The position numbers were made by a program, and so were the translations under genes. Below the pieces are notes generated by a model. That model was not told the origin of the DNA. It did no database searches and saw nothing but the letters and a program-made list of their open reading frames with translations. Of a stretch of DNA of 64,000 nucleotides, positions 1 to 8,581 are shown one piece after another. Position 1 is the first letter of the stretch, and the number at the start of each line of letters is the position of its first letter. The DNA comes from Acinetobacter pittii ANC 4050. GTDB taxonomy: Bacteria > Pseudomonadota > Gammaproteobacteria > Pseudomonadales > Moraxellaceae. The stretch is taken from assembly GCF_000399685.1 (NCBI RefSeq), contig NZ_KB976987.1, positions 558,001 to 622,000 of the forward strand, read 5' to 3'.

Positions 1-920
1 ATTTAATGGGACCAACTGCGAGCGGGAAAACCGCTTTGGCATGTGAATTATATGAGCGTGGAAATTTTGAACTAATTTCTGTTGATTCCGCTCTCGTCTA
101 TAAAGATATGGATATCGGTACTGCTAAGCCAACGCGTGAAGAACAAGCGCTCTATCCTCATCACCTCATTGATATTATTACTCCTTTAGAAGTCTATTCA
201 GCTGCTCAATTTGTCGAAGATGCCTGTAAATTAATTGATAACATGCATTCGCGTGGGAAAACTCCTATTTTAGTAGGAGGGACAATGCTGTATTTCAAGG
301 CATTATTAGAGGGCTTGTCTGGTAATTTGCCAAGCGCAGATGCAGAAGTTCGAGCCGCAATTGAAGAGAAAGCTCTAAATGAAGGATGGCAGGCAGTTTA
401 TGATGAGTTGGTTTCTGTAGACCCAGCCGCGGCTATAAAGTTTAATGTGACTGATAAGCAACGGATTATTCGGGCTTTAGAGGTTTATAAAATAACGGGC
501 GAACCAATTACTAAATTACAGGCAGAACAACCAAAAAACGTACCATATCGATACATATTTCATAACTATGCTTTGCTTCCAGATCGGGTAGAATTACATC
601 AACGCATTGAGCAAAGATTAAGCAAAATGTGGGATATCGGTTTTTTGAGTGAAGTTGAATCTCTAATTGAAAAATACGATTTAGATGAAAATTTACCCTC
701 AATGCGTTCAGTGGGTTATCGACAAGCACTAGAATTTTTATTAAAAAGTGACTTAAGTCTCAAAAGTAAACGTGAAATGGAGGATAAAGCTTTATTTGCA
801 ACACGACAACTTGCCAAACGTCAATATACGTGGTTACGTTCTTTGCAAGAAATACACGATTTTAAAACTTACTTGACGATAAAGCAGGCGAAAGAAGACT
901 TGCGAAACTCTTATGGATAA
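1..920 (+). CDS. miaA: tRNA dimethylallyltransferase MiaA (5' end outside window)
   Basis: MiaA transfers a dimethylallyl group to N6 of adenosine-37 in tRNAs that read UNN codons, in the cytoplasm. The P-loop GPTASGKT lies at the very start of the visible part, followed by the [16 protein letters not shown] segment typical of the family. The reading frame is open to the first base of the window and the codons before the first visible ATG (position 6) read N-L, so that ATG is internal and the true start lies a few codons upstream. About 304 residues are visible of a protein usually near 310. It is followed by hfq in the same direction, the conserved miaA-hfq order of many gammaproteobacteria. 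Confidence 0.97.
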   Translation, partial: LMGPTASGKTALACELYERGNFELISVDSALVYKDMDIGTAKPTREEQALYPHHLIDIITPLEVYSAAQFVEDACKLIDNMHSRGKTPILVGGTMLYFKALLEGLSGNLPSADAEVRAAIEEKALNEGWQAVYDELVSVDPAAAIKFNVTDKQRIIRALEVYKITGEPITKLQAEQPKNVPYRYIFHNYALLPDRVELHQRIEQRLSKMWDIGFLSEVESLIEKYDLDENLPSMRSVGYRQALEFLLKSDLSLKSKREMEDKALFATRQLAKRQYTWLRSLQEIHDFKTYLTIKQAKEDLRNSYG

Positions 921-1014
921 AGCAAAATTTGCACACTGTCTTTTTATAATTTTTAGTTGAAAAATAAAGATAGTTTTTTTGCGCTGATTTAAAAATTTTT
1001 TTTTGGAGTTAAAA

Positions 1015-1530
1015 ATGTCTAAAGGTCAAACTTTACAAGATCCGTTCTTAAATTCTCTCCGTAAAGAACGTATCCCTGTTTCTATTTTCCTTGTGAACGG
1101 TATTAAATTACAGGGTCATATTGAATCTTTTGACCAATATGTTGTTTTATTAAAAAATACTGTAAGTCAAATGGTTTACAAACACGCGATCTCAACTGTT
1201 GTTCCAGCACGTAACCCACGTCCAGCAGGCGCTCAAGGTACAGGCTTCCCAGCACAAGGTGGCACTCAAGGCGGTTTTGGTGGTCAAGGTAGCGGCTTCG
1301 GCGGTGCTCAAGGCGGCGGCTTCGGCGGCGCTCAAGGTGGCTTCGGCGGCGCTCAAGGCGGCTTCGGTGGTCAAGGCGGCTTCGGTGGTCAAGGTGGCGG
1401 CTTCGGTGGTCAAGGTGGCTTCGGTGGTCAAGGCGGCTTCGGTGGTCAAGGCGGTTTCGGCGGTCATCAAGGTGGTTTTGACAACGATACTAAATTTGAA
1501 GATGGTCAAGACGACGAAAATAATCGTTAA
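1015..1530 (+). CDS. hfq: RNA chaperone Hfq with long glycine-rich C-terminal tail
   Basis: Hfq is the hexameric Sm-like RNA chaperone that pairs small RNAs with mRNAs. The Sm fold covers about residues 5-68 and ends in the Sm2 motif YKHAIS. Start chosen at the ATG at 1015 ([13 protein letters not shown]), which has GGAG at 1005-1008; an upstream in-frame TTG at 1003 is unlikely. The protein is 171 residues against about 102 in E. coli; the extra length is a tail of Gly/Phe/Gln repeats (roughly residues 75-160, units such as GGFGGQ) ending in an acidic stretch. Such tails are characteristic of Acinetobacter/Moraxella Hfq. An intrinsic terminator follows. Confidence 0.97.
   Translation: MSKGQTLQDPFLNSLRKERIPVSIFLVNGIKLQGHIESFDQYVVLLKNTVSQMVYKHAISTVVPARNPRPAGAQGTGFPAQGGTQGGFGGQGSGFGGAQGGGFGGAQGGFGGAQGGFGGQGGFGGQGGGFGGQGGFGGQGGFGGQGGFGGHQGGFDNDTKFEDGQDDENNR
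1262..1480 (+). repeat. Short tandem repeats encoding the Hfq Gly/Phe/Gln tail
   Basis: The DNA repeats in 9-21 bp units built from GGTGGTCAAGG and CGGCTTCGGC, encoding GGFGGQ or GGFGGA. This purine/GC-rich block contrasts with the AT-rich surroundings and is a likely site of slipped-strand length change, always in multiples of three if Hfq is to stay in frame. Confidence 0.9.
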
Positions 1531-1547
1531 TTGAAATCTAAAAAAGA

Positions 1548-1575
1548 AACCAGTCAGATAATGACTGGTTTTTTT
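1548..1575 (+). terminator. Rho-independent terminator after hfq
   Basis: Perfect 9-bp stem AACCAGTCA / TGACTGGTT with a 5-nt loop, followed by a T run. It begins 17 bp after the hfq stop. Confidence 0.9.
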
Positions 1576-1670
1576 ATGTGTATTTAAAAGTTGCTTCCAA
1601 ATATTTAACTGGTCATGGGTAAAGATTTGAACATGATAGCTAATATATTTAAATAAATAGGACTTAACAA

Positions 1671-2531
1671 ATGATATTAATATTAGCTGCTGCTTTAAGC
1701 AGTGTCTTGGTGTCTATCCTATTAAAAAATTTAAAGAGAAAAGGTTATCAACCCTTACAAATGATTGCATGGAATTATGCAAGCGCAAGTCTGCTTTGTT
1801 TTTTGTGGTTTCAGCCTGATATTCAACATGTTTCAATACAACATACGCCTTGGTGGCTAATTATTGCCTTAGGGATAATTTTACCTAGTATTTTTTTATG
1901 TCTTGCTAAATCATTAGAATATGCCGGAATTGTTAAGACGGAACTTGCCCAAAGACTTTCGGTTGTTCTCTCTTTACTTGCAGCATATTTCCTTTTTCAT
2001 GAGCAATTTAATGCATTAAAACTGTGGGGAATAGGTCTAGGAATTTTTGCAGTCTTACTTGTCTTATTTGGACAAATGAATTCTTTCTCAAATCATCAGT
2101 CTCGAAAAGCGATATTTGCTCTATTAAGTGTATGGTGTGGTTATGCAGCGGTAGACATTCTCTTAAAATATACAAGTAGTCTAGGACTTCAGTTTACCCT
2201 CACTTTAAATCTTATTTTTATTACTGCTTTTATATTATCGATTTCATATTTACTCGTACAGAAAAATCAAAAGTGGCAATTTAAAAGTACGCTAGCAGGA
2301 TTAGTATTAGGCATACTTAATTTTTTGAATATTGCTTTATATGTAAAGGCTCATATTCTTTTAAAAGATTCACCTGCAATTGTTTTTGCAAGCATGAATA
2401 TTCTTGTGGTGTTATTGGGGATTGTCAGTGGAGTGATCTTATATAAAGAAAAATTAAAATGGCCTACTATTTTGGGGATTCTTTTAGGAATAAGTGGGGT
2501 AATTTGTTTGGCAAGTGCGATGGCTTCATAG
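1671..2531 (+). CDS. EamA/DMT-superfamily membrane transporter
   Basis: 286-residue, almost wholly hydrophobic protein with about ten predicted membrane helices arranged as two repeats, the pattern of drug/metabolite transporters in the inner membrane. Charged residues are limited to short loops (for example KNLKRKGYQ near residue 20 and QKNQKW near 200). The substrate cannot be told from sequence. It is a single gene after the hfq terminator, convergent with the nitroreductase gene; a 13-bp stem hairpin starting in its stop codon separates the two. Confidence 0.85.
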   Translation: MILILAAALSSVLVSILLKNLKRKGYQPLQMIAWNYASASLLCFLWFQPDIQHVSIQHTPWWLIIALGIILPSIFLCLAKSLEYAGIVKTELAQRLSVVLSLLAAYFLFHEQFNALKLWGIGLGIFAVLLVLFGQMNSFSNHQSRKAIFALLSVWCGYAAVDILLKYTSSLGLQFTLTLNLIFITAFILSISYLLVQKNQKWQFKSTLAGLVLGILNFLNIALYVKAHILLKDSPAIVFASMNILVVLLGIVSGVILYKEKLKWPTILGILLGISGVICLASAMAS

Positions 2532-2559
2532 TTCAAGAGAGTCGAATCTCTTGAACTAT
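2528..2559. terminator. Hairpin between convergent transporter and nitroreductase genes
   Basis: ATAGTTCAAGAGA and its reverse complement TCTCTTGAACTAT form a 13-bp stem that overlaps the transporter stop codon. There is no clear T run on either strand, so termination is only likely, not certain. Confidence 0.5.
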
Positions 2560-2567
2560 TGAGATCT

Positions 2568-3224
2568 TTATAAGTATGTGAAAATCACTTCATCTGGCAA
2601 ACGTGATTTAGGAAGTTTGGCATTAAAGTCATTTTCACTACGATAGCCTAGTGAAACAATCACAGAGCTTCTTAAGCCTCCTTTTTCAGTTAATCCGAGC
2701 TCAGTATTTAAAACTTCTTCATCAAAGCCACCCATTGGAGTTGCGTCAATGCCTTCTAAGCCGGCAGCAAACAGTAACTGTCCTAAAGCAATGAATGTTT
2801 GGTTTTCCATCCATCCATATAAATTTTTCTGTTCATTTCGATAGAATTCAACATAGCCATGGCGAGTATCTTTTTGACCAAGCTTTGCTTTTTCATCTTT
2901 AAAACGACCACTTAAATCATCTTGTTCAAGTAATTGATTTAAATATTCAGATGAAATATTTGTTTTTGTGCAGAAAACAATTGTATGTGATGACTCAAGC
3001 ACTTTGGGTGCATTGTAAGCATATTTGCCTGTTAAGGCTTTCGCGATACGTTCTTTAGCAGCGAGATTATCTGCAACTACGAAATGCCAAGGCTGAATAT
3101 TTACTGAAGAGGGAGTGAAACGTAATATTTCTAATAACTTATTAAGTTTTTCTTGGGGAATTTTTTTCTCAGGATCGTACGCTTTGGTAGTGTAGCGACT
3201 TTTTACCGTATTTAATAAATCCAT
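2568..3224 (-). CDS. nfsB: Oxygen-insensitive NAD(P)H nitroreductase / dihydropteridine reductase type (NfsB-like)
   Basis: 218-residue FMN-dependent nitroreductase of the NfsB/NfnB group, reducing nitroaromatics and quinones with NAD(P)H in the cytoplasm. Family marks: the N-terminal SRYTTKAYDPEKKI segment (R-x-T-x-K-x-Y/F-D), the substrate-pocket PSSVNIQPWHF at about residues 37-48, and the C-terminal GYRSENDFNA...KSRLP segment. Length equals E. coli NfsB (217). The start has GGAG 8 bases upstream. It is a lone gene on the minus strand. Loss of this type of enzyme is known to cause nitrofuran resistance in enterobacteria; whether that holds here is not shown. Confidence 0.88.
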   Translation of the reverse strand: MDLLNTVKSRYTTKAYDPEKKIPQEKLNKLLEILRFTPSSVNIQPWHFVVADNLAAKERIAKALTGKYAYNAPKVLESSHTIVFCTKTNISSEYLNQLLEQDDLSGRFKDEKAKLGQKDTRHGYVEFYRNEQKNLYGWMENQTFIALGQLLFAAGLEGIDATPMGGFDEEVLNTELGLTEKGGLRSSVIVSLGYRSENDFNAKLPKSRLPDEVIFTYL

Positions 3225-3363
3225 ACTTTACTCCATATCAATCTTATTACAATGGAAGGGTTCTAATCTTTGGCATCATACGCGTTTTTAGAGAAAAACC
3301 TCTGCATTTTAATGTGCTAAGGAAATATAATACTTATATAAAATTTTTACTAATTTTCTGAAA

Positions 3364-3582
3364 ATGTTTGATTTAATGCCCAAAGATGCAAAGAGTAAGT
3401 TGCGAGAAATTAGAATTGTTAAAGCCTTTCTAATTTTTGCATTTGTATTGTGTCTTTTAATTTTATACATCGAATATCAGAAGTATGCACATATAAACTG
3501 GAAATTTGTATTCCTTACCTGTCTATGTATGATCTGGGATTTTGATTTAAATAAACAAGCTAAACATTTGAAAAATAACTGA
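3364..3582 (+). CDS. Small uncharacterised membrane protein (72 aa)
   Basis: I do not recognise this protein. It has a basic N-terminus (KDAKSKLREIRIVK), a strong membrane helix at about residues 21-37 (FLIFAFVLCLLILYI), a second weaker hydrophobic stretch near 48-58, and a charged tail. The N-terminal helix is therefore probably inserted with the basic end inside. It lies between the nfsB promoter side and the convergent lpxH gene, whose stop is only 8 bp away. Confidence 0.55.
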   Translation: MFDLMPKDAKSKLREIRIVKAFLIFAFVLCLLILYIEYQKYAHINWKFVFLTCLCMIWDFDLNKQAKHLKNN

Positions 3583-3589
3583 TTGTTAG

Positions 3590-4309
3590 TTAATAACGCC
3601 AATCAGTTAGTTTGATTTGCTGCAGATGTGAAGAGGGATCAATTTCTAAAATTTGTGCATGATCTTCTTTCCAGTCACCTAGTACAATCCGTTGTTTGTG
3701 CTGTACTTCATGAATAGCTGGACGGTGAGTATGGCCGTGAATCAGTATATCTGCATCTCCTAAAGCAGAAATAATAGCTTGTTCATTCACATCCATAATT
3801 TCATAGCTTTTTTGCTCTTTATCAGCAGAGCTTCTTTTACGAAAACCATTCACCAGTTTGGTACGAAAACTGAGAGGTGTCCGGCGTAAAAGAGCAACTA
3901 AGAGCGGATTTCGAATAATCTTCTTAAATCTTTGATAAGAAATATCATCTGTACATAGGGCATCACCGTGTTCTAAACGGTACTGATGTCCAGCAATATT
4001 GAGATAATAAATGTCAGGTAGTAATACACCTTTAAATTTATTAAGGAAAACCTGATTTAAGGCAAAATCACGGTTGCCAACTTGAAAGTAAACCCGATTT
4101 CCTTTTTTGCTAAATTCTTTTAATGCTTCAACAATTTCATCGAGCCATGGTGCTGAATAGTCATCGCCAATCCAAGCGTTAAACCAGTCACCTAAAATGT
4201 AAAGCTGTGTTTGTTTATTTTGATAATGCACCAATAAATCTAAAAACCCTCGAACAAGTCGAGGGTGTTCAGGTGACAAGTGTAGATCTGAAATAAACAG
4301 ATAAGTCAC
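3590..4309 (-). CDS. lpxH: UDP-2,3-diacylglucosamine diphosphatase LpxH
   Basis: Hydrolyses UDP-2,3-diacylglucosamine to lipid X and UMP, the fourth step of lipid A synthesis, at the cytoplasmic membrane face. The calcineurin-type metallophosphatase motifs are present: FISDLHLS (residues 4-11), GDWFNAW with a following D, GNRDF (the LpxH form of GNHD), and HGHTHRP near residue 190. Length 239 matches the family (about 240). It lies 15 bp downstream of ppiB on the same strand, the ppiB-lpxH pairing also seen in E. coli, so the two are probably co-transcribed. Confidence 0.95.
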   Translation of the reverse strand: MTYLFISDLHLSPEHPRLVRGFLDLLVHYQNKQTQLYILGDWFNAWIGDDYSAPWLDEIVEALKEFSKKGNRVYFQVGNRDFALNQVFLNKFKGVLLPDIYYLNIAGHQYRLEHGDALCTDDISYQRFKKIIRNPLLVALLRRTPLSFRTKLVNGFRKRSSADKEQKSYEIMDVNEQAIISALGDADILIHGHTHRPAIHEVQHKQRIVLGDWKEDHAQILEIDPSSHLQQIKLTDWRY

Positions 4310-4324
4310 AGCTTATTCCTAAAA

Positions 4325-4834
4325 TTATTCAGAAATAATTTTAGCAGATTCGATTACAACGTTTTCTAAAGGAACGTCAGCGTGGTAACCACGGTTGCCT
4401 GTACGAACACCTTTGATCGCTTCAACAACATCCATACCTTCAACAACTTTACCAAATACAGCATAACCCCAACCTTGAGCAGTTTTAGAGGTATGGTTTA
4501 AGAAAGAGTTATTTTTTACGTTAATAAAGAATTGTGCAGAAGCAGAGTGAGGTGCTTGAGTACGTGCCATAGCGATCGTACCAACATCATTGCTTAAACC
4601 GTTGTCCGCTTCGTTTTCGATAGAATCACGAGTTGCTTTTTCTTTGAAGTTTTCGTCCATCCCGCCACCTTGGATCATGAAACCATCAATGACACGGTGG
4701 AAAATAACGCCGTCATAAAAACCGTCACGTACATATTCTAAAAAGTTTGCTACTGTTTTTGGTGCTTTTTCAGTATTTAGTTCAAGAACAATACGACCTT
4801 TATTGGTGTTTAATTCGACTTGAGGAAAACTCAT
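4325..4834 (-). CDS. ppiB: Cytoplasmic cyclophilin-type peptidyl-prolyl cis-trans isomerase
   Basis: 169-residue cyclophilin that catalyses cis-trans isomerisation of Xaa-Pro bonds. The catalytic core [13 protein letters not shown] (about residues 45-57) with the key Arg, and the SAQFFINV strand (about 98-105), are intact. There is no signal peptide, so the protein is cytoplasmic (PpiB rather than PpiA). It is the first gene of a pair with lpxH. Confidence 0.95.
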   Translation of the reverse strand: MSFPQVELNTNKGRIVLELNTEKAPKTVANFLEYVRDGFYDGVIFHRVIDGFMIQGGGMDENFKEKATRDSIENEADNGLSNDVGTIAMARTQAPHSASAQFFINVKNNSFLNHTSKTAQGWGYAVFGKVVEGMDVVEAIKGVRTGNRGYHADVPLENVVIESAKIISE

Positions 4835-5001
4835 TACATTAATCTCCTAAACATGGGCTTATGACCATGGGTTTTTGGTTGAGAGAAGCATAAGCAAACT
4901 GTAAACTACAAGGCAAGTAAAAAACGTTAAAATCTTTGTGAAAAATGAAGATAGCGTTTAAATTTTTCGAAATTTATCTACAAAGAAGTGATTGATACAC
5001 T

Positions 5002-6729
5002 ATGAAGCCTAATGATGTTGTCTCGAACCTGCCAAATAACCCGACATCGAATACTCATGCCTCTGTCGATTCTGCGCAGCAAGAACAACAGGCTGGCTTA
5101 GATTTTGTTCGCCAAGTCATTACTGATGATTTAGCAACGGGTCGTGCAAAACAGATCGTAACGCGTTTTCCACCAGAACCAAATGGCTATTTACATATTG
5201 GCCATGTAAAAGCAATTTGCTTGAACTTTGGTGTGGCTGAAGAGTTTGATGGTTTGTGTAATTTGCGTTTTGACGATACAAATCCTGACGCTGAAGAACA
5301 AGAATATGTTGATGGTATTGCGAATGATGTGAAATGGCTTGGTTTTAACTGGAATGGTGAACCACGCTATGCATCAGGTTACTTTGATCAATTATATGCA
5401 TGGGCAGTTCAATTGATTGAACAGGGCGATGCCTATGTAGATTTACAATCTCCAGAAGAAATTAAGTTAAACCGCGGTAGCTTTGTTGAACCGGGTAAAA
5501 ACTCTCCATACCGTGATGCCTCTATTGAAGAAAACCTTGCTCGCTTTGAAAAAATGCGTAATGGTGAGTTTAAAGAGGGTGAAGCAGTTTTACGTGCCAA
5601 GATTGATATGGCAAGTTCAAATGTACACATGCGTGATCCGATTTTATATCGTGTATTGCATTCAGAGCATCACCAAACTGGCGATAAATGGAAAATCTAT
5701 CCAATGTATGACTACGCTCATCCATTGTCTGATGCCATTGAAGGGATTACTCATTCACTTTGCACATTGGAATTCCAAGACCACCGTCCGTTTTATGACT
5801 GGGTTGTAGAAAAAGTAAAATCTAAAGCAGTTCCACATCAATATGAATCTTCACGTTTAAACGTTGATTACACTATCACCTCAAAACGTAAACTACGTAA
5901 ATTGGTGGAAGGTGCCTATGTAAATGGTTGGGATGATCCTCGTATGCCAACCGTAGTAGGTATGCGCCGTCGTGGTTTTACTCCTGAAGGTTTACGCGAT
6001 TTCTGTAAGCGTGTAGGCGTGTCAAAAACTGATGGTATTGTAGATGTTGCAATGCTTGAGTTCTGTATTCGTCAATCTTTAGAAAACACTGCTGCGCGTG
6101 GTATGGCTGTTTTAAGTCCACTTAAAGTGACTTTAACTAACTTACCTGAAGATTTAGATCTTACTCACGCTCGCCATCCTAATGTGGATATGGGTGATCG
6201 TGTGATTCCTTTAACTAAGGAAATCTATATTGACCGTAAAGATTTTGAAGAAGTACCACCAAAAGGCTTTAAACGATTAATTCCTGATGGTGAAGTGCGT
6301 TTACGCCATGCTTATGTCATTAAATGTGATGAAGTAATTAAAGATGCAAACGGTGAGGTGATTGAGCTGAAGTGTTCAATCGATCCTGAAACTTTAGGTA
6401 AAAACCCTGAAGGTCGTAAAGTAAAAGGCGTGATTCACTGGGTGTCTGCAACTAAAGGTATTCCTGCTGAAGTACGTATTTATGATCGATTATTTACAGA
6501 AGCTGACCCAGAAACTGGTGATGATTTCTTAGCAAACTTAAATCCAGATTCTTTGAAAGTAGTTCAGGCAGTCATTGAACCTGCTTTAGCTCAAGCGAAG
6601 CCAGAAGATCGTTTCCAATTTGAGCGTGAAGGTTATTTCGTTGCTGATCAATACGATCATACTCCTGAAAAGCCTGTGTTTAACCGTGTTCTTGATTTAA
6701 AAGACAGCTTTAAGCCTGAGAAAAAGTAA
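5002..6729 (+). CDS. glnS: Glutaminyl-tRNA synthetase
   Basis: Class I synthetase charging tRNA-Gln. The HIGH-type motif is in [12 protein letters not shown] (about residues 57-68) and the KMSKS-type motif in TSKRKLR (about 295). The catalytic domain, acceptor-binding insert and C-terminal beta-barrel anticodon domain appear complete. At 575 residues it is about 20 longer than the E. coli enzyme; the excess is a Ser/Asn/Gln-rich N-terminal leader of about 30 residues before the conserved GLDFVRQVI segment. Single gene ended by a strong terminator. Confidence 0.97.
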   Translation: MKPNDVVSNLPNNPTSNTHASVDSAQQEQQAGLDFVRQVITDDLATGRAKQIVTRFPPEPNGYLHIGHVKAICLNFGVAEEFDGLCNLRFDDTNPDAEEQEYVDGIANDVKWLGFNWNGEPRYASGYFDQLYAWAVQLIEQGDAYVDLQSPEEIKLNRGSFVEPGKNSPYRDASIEENLARFEKMRNGEFKEGEAVLRAKIDMASSNVHMRDPILYRVLHSEHHQTGDKWKIYPMYDYAHPLSDAIEGITHSLCTLEFQDHRPFYDWVVEKVKSKAVPHQYESSRLNVDYTITSKRKLRKLVEGAYVNGWDDPRMPTVVGMRRRGFTPEGLRDFCKRVGVSKTDGIVDVAMLEFCIRQSLENTAARGMAVLSPLKVTLTNLPEDLDLTHARHPNVDMGDRVIPLTKEIYIDRKDFEEVPPKGFKRLIPDGEVRLRHAYVIKCDEVIKDANGEVIELKCSIDPETLGKNPEGRKVKGVIHWVSATKGIPAEVRIYDRLFTEADPETGDDFLANLNPDSLKVVQAVIEPALAQAKPEDRFQFEREGYFVADQYDHTPEKPVFNRVLDLKDSFKPEKK

Positions 6730-6757
6730 GACACAACATATTTGGATTAAATTTTAG

Positions 6758-6799
6758 CTAACAAAAAAGCCCAACTGTAAAGTTGGGCTTTTTTGTTAG
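6758..6799. terminator. Bidirectional terminator after glnS (19-bp perfect stem)
   Basis: Arms 6758-6776 and 6781-6799 are perfect reverse complements around a GTAA loop, with the core AGCCCAACT / AGTTGGGCT flanked by an A run on one side and a T run on the other. It can therefore end transcription from glnS and from the minus strand. Confidence 0.93.
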
Positions 6800-6852
6800 A
6801 AGTCTTCTCATATTTTCTTTTTCTTTATGATTAACGTCCTTGGCAAAGTAGC

Positions 6853-6966
6853 TTAGGTTGGGTTAATCACATAAAAATAAAGAACTAATACGGTAAGAAG
6901 AATACATGCAAGCAATAAATAGGTATTTACCGTATTAAAGCTTTTAATAAATTTCCAGATGTCCAT
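6853..6966 (-). CDS. Small single-span membrane protein (37 aa)
   Basis: A 37-residue reading frame, starting MDIWKFIKSFNTVNTYLLL and ending FYVINPT. It has a short amphipathic, basic N-terminus and one membrane helix of about 19 residues (YLLLACILLTVLVLYFYV). It ends about 50 bp before the bidirectional glnS terminator, which would serve it on the minus strand. The Shine-Dalgarno signal is weak. I do not know a named family; small hydrophobic proteins like this are often missed in annotation. It rests on composition and position only. Confidence 0.45.
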   Translation of the reverse strand: MDIWKFIKSFNTVNTYLLLACILLTVLVLYFYVINPT

Positions 6967-7137
6967 AGTAAATCAGCGTATATTTTATGTTACAAAATTA
7001 ATAAATTTATAATACACGTAATTTAAAAGTAAATGTTCCCAAAGATAGATTAATAATCTATCTTTGGGTAAAAAATAAACATTCAGTTTATAAATATAAT
7101 TTGATTAATATGTTAATTTGTAGATTAATTAATATTA

Positions 7138-7860
7138 TTAACCACTATATCCAATGCGTTTTAGAAATTTTTGAATTACTTCAAATGCTGCATGTTCGAG
7201 TGCTTGAGCATGTTGTAAGTTTTCTTCTCGAAGTTTTGGAATTGAAATATTGGCATTGCGAAGTTCGCATGTATGGCCAACCAACCATTTCTCAAAATTT
7301 TCTTCTGTCGTTTCAATATGGAATTGCAATGCAAGAATATTATTCCCAACTTCGAATGCCTGATTGGTATAAATCTCTGAGCTAGCTAATAGCACAGCAT
7401 TTTCAGGAAGATCGAAAGTATCGCTATGCCAATGTAGAACATGTACATTATTAAGCAAAGGAGATAACACCTGATTGGCACGTAGGCTTAAACTCAGCGG
7501 TCCCCAACCAATTTCTTTTTGATGTCCTGCATATACTTTTGCGCCAAGTGCATGAGCAATAAGCTGCGCACCTAAACAAATACCAAGTGTAGGTTTATCT
7601 GCTGCCAAGCGTTGTTTGAGTAAAGCGATTTCATCTTTTAAAAACGGATAATCTTCGGTTTCATAAACCCCGATTGGTCCACCTAAAATAATAGTTAATC
7701 CATCGTGTGCAAAAGCAGCAGTTAAATCATCAACACCAGCTTCAAAATAACGGACGCGAAATCCAAGTTGATAAAAGACATCTTCTAATGAACCTAGGTC
7801 TTCGAAAGCAAGATGCTGGATGGCATAAATAGTTTTAGGGAAGGCGTTTGTTGTGTTCAT
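7138..7860 (-). CDS. Class I glutamine amidotransferase-like protein (GMP-synthase-like GATase domain)
   Basis: 240-residue stand-alone class I glutamine amidotransferase. The nucleophile elbow GICLGAQLIAHALG (Cys near residue 95) and the His/Glu pair in LQFHIETTEE (about 180) complete the catalytic triad; IILGGPIGVYE (about 55-65) forms the oxyanion region. Such proteins resemble the GuaA N-terminal domain without the ATP-pyrophosphatase part, and include enzymes acting on small glutamyl or amide substrates. No partner synthetase gene is adjacent, so the substrate is unknown. Single minus-strand gene. Confidence 0.85.
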   Translation of the reverse strand: MNTTNAFPKTIYAIQHLAFEDLGSLEDVFYQLGFRVRYFEAGVDDLTAAFAHDGLTIILGGPIGVYETEDYPFLKDEIALLKQRLAADKPTLGICLGAQLIAHALGAKVYAGHQKEIGWGPLSLSLRANQVLSPLLNNVHVLHWHSDTFDLPENAVLLASSEIYTNQAFEVGNNILALQFHIETTEENFEKWLVGHTCELRNANISIPKLREENLQHAQALEHAAFEVIQKFLKRIGYSG

Positions 7861-8026
7861 ACAAATGATTCATAGAAGATCAATAGGTGGAGTATAGCGA
7901 TAAATATAAAGAAGAAAATATCTGTATAAATCGTCAATACCTGAAAATTGATATTTTTCGTTAAGAGAATATTGTTATGCAAAGGATTATCTATTTTTCA
8001 ATAAATCTCTTTGTATATTCCATTGC

Positions 8027-8362
8027 TTAAAATAATAGCTTTTGAGTTTGTTCGAAGCCTATATCTGGAAGTTGATGTTCATCTTTTAAATTAACTCCTG
8101 AAAAGCCGAGCTGTTTTGATTTTTGCATTAATGCCATTAAACGTTGTACTGCAACTGGAATACTTAAACCTGCTGAGCGAACATTAGAAATACAGTTACG
8201 TTTGGCATCGAAGCATCCCGAATATGCATTCCATGTGTAGTAAATTCCCATACTTTCAATGGAGCTTAAATCAGGGCGTTCACCAATAAGTATTACTAAC
8301 ATGGATTCTTTAAAGATTTCAGTGGTTGGCGAAATAACTGAAGGTGTTTCTGGTTGATTCAT
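8027..8362 (-). pseudogene. eutC: Internally deleted remnant of ethanolamine ammonia-lyase small subunit EutC
   Basis: Residues about 21-101 match the C-terminal part of EutC: LVILIGERPDLSSIESMG, the conserved AKRNCISNVRSAGL segment and GFSGVNLKDE. Normal EutC is about 250-300 residues; this frame has 111. The first 20 residues (MNQPETPSV...) do not form the usual N-terminal domain, and the cobalamin-contacting middle is missing. A good ribosome-binding site (AGGAG, 8 bases before the ATG) survives. No eutB or ethanolamine permease gene is nearby. The simplest reading is a deletion that removed eutB and most of eutC; expression of a short leftover protein is possible but it cannot be a working lyase subunit. 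Confidence 0.8.
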
Positions 8363-8489
8363 ACAATACTCCTGCGAGTGGGTTTGTATGAATTAATGCA
8401 AAAGGAATGCCTAAATGAACAGTTTAAAAGAATTGATGATGGTTTTTTATGCCAAATGATAAAACGTCAGCTTAACAATCGTAAGTAAA

Positions 8490-8517
8490 GAAGCCAGCAA
8501 TCTAAATTACTGGCTTC
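8490..8517 (-). terminator. Hairpin between the aldehyde dehydrogenase gene and the eutC remnant
   Basis: GAAGCCAG / CTGGCTTC, 8-bp stem with a 12-nt loop, about 65 bp after the aldehyde dehydrogenase stop on the minus strand. The following T tract is weak. Confidence 0.45.
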
Positions 8518-8581
8518 TCATATAATTAATGACCGTACTTCTTTCTAATGTTGATAATTTGGTATCAACTTGGTGCGAGAC

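Noticed and set aside
1262-1480. Repeats in hfq as a possible CRISPR-like array
   Set aside because: Units are 9-21 bp with no spacers and are in frame with Hfq.
1192-1534. Long open frames on both strands across the hfq repeat block (Val/Ala/Lys-rich or Thr/Ala-rich products)
   Set aside because: They are shadows of the GC-rich repeats that encode the glycine-rich Hfq tail; composition is low complexity and no ribosome-binding site fits.
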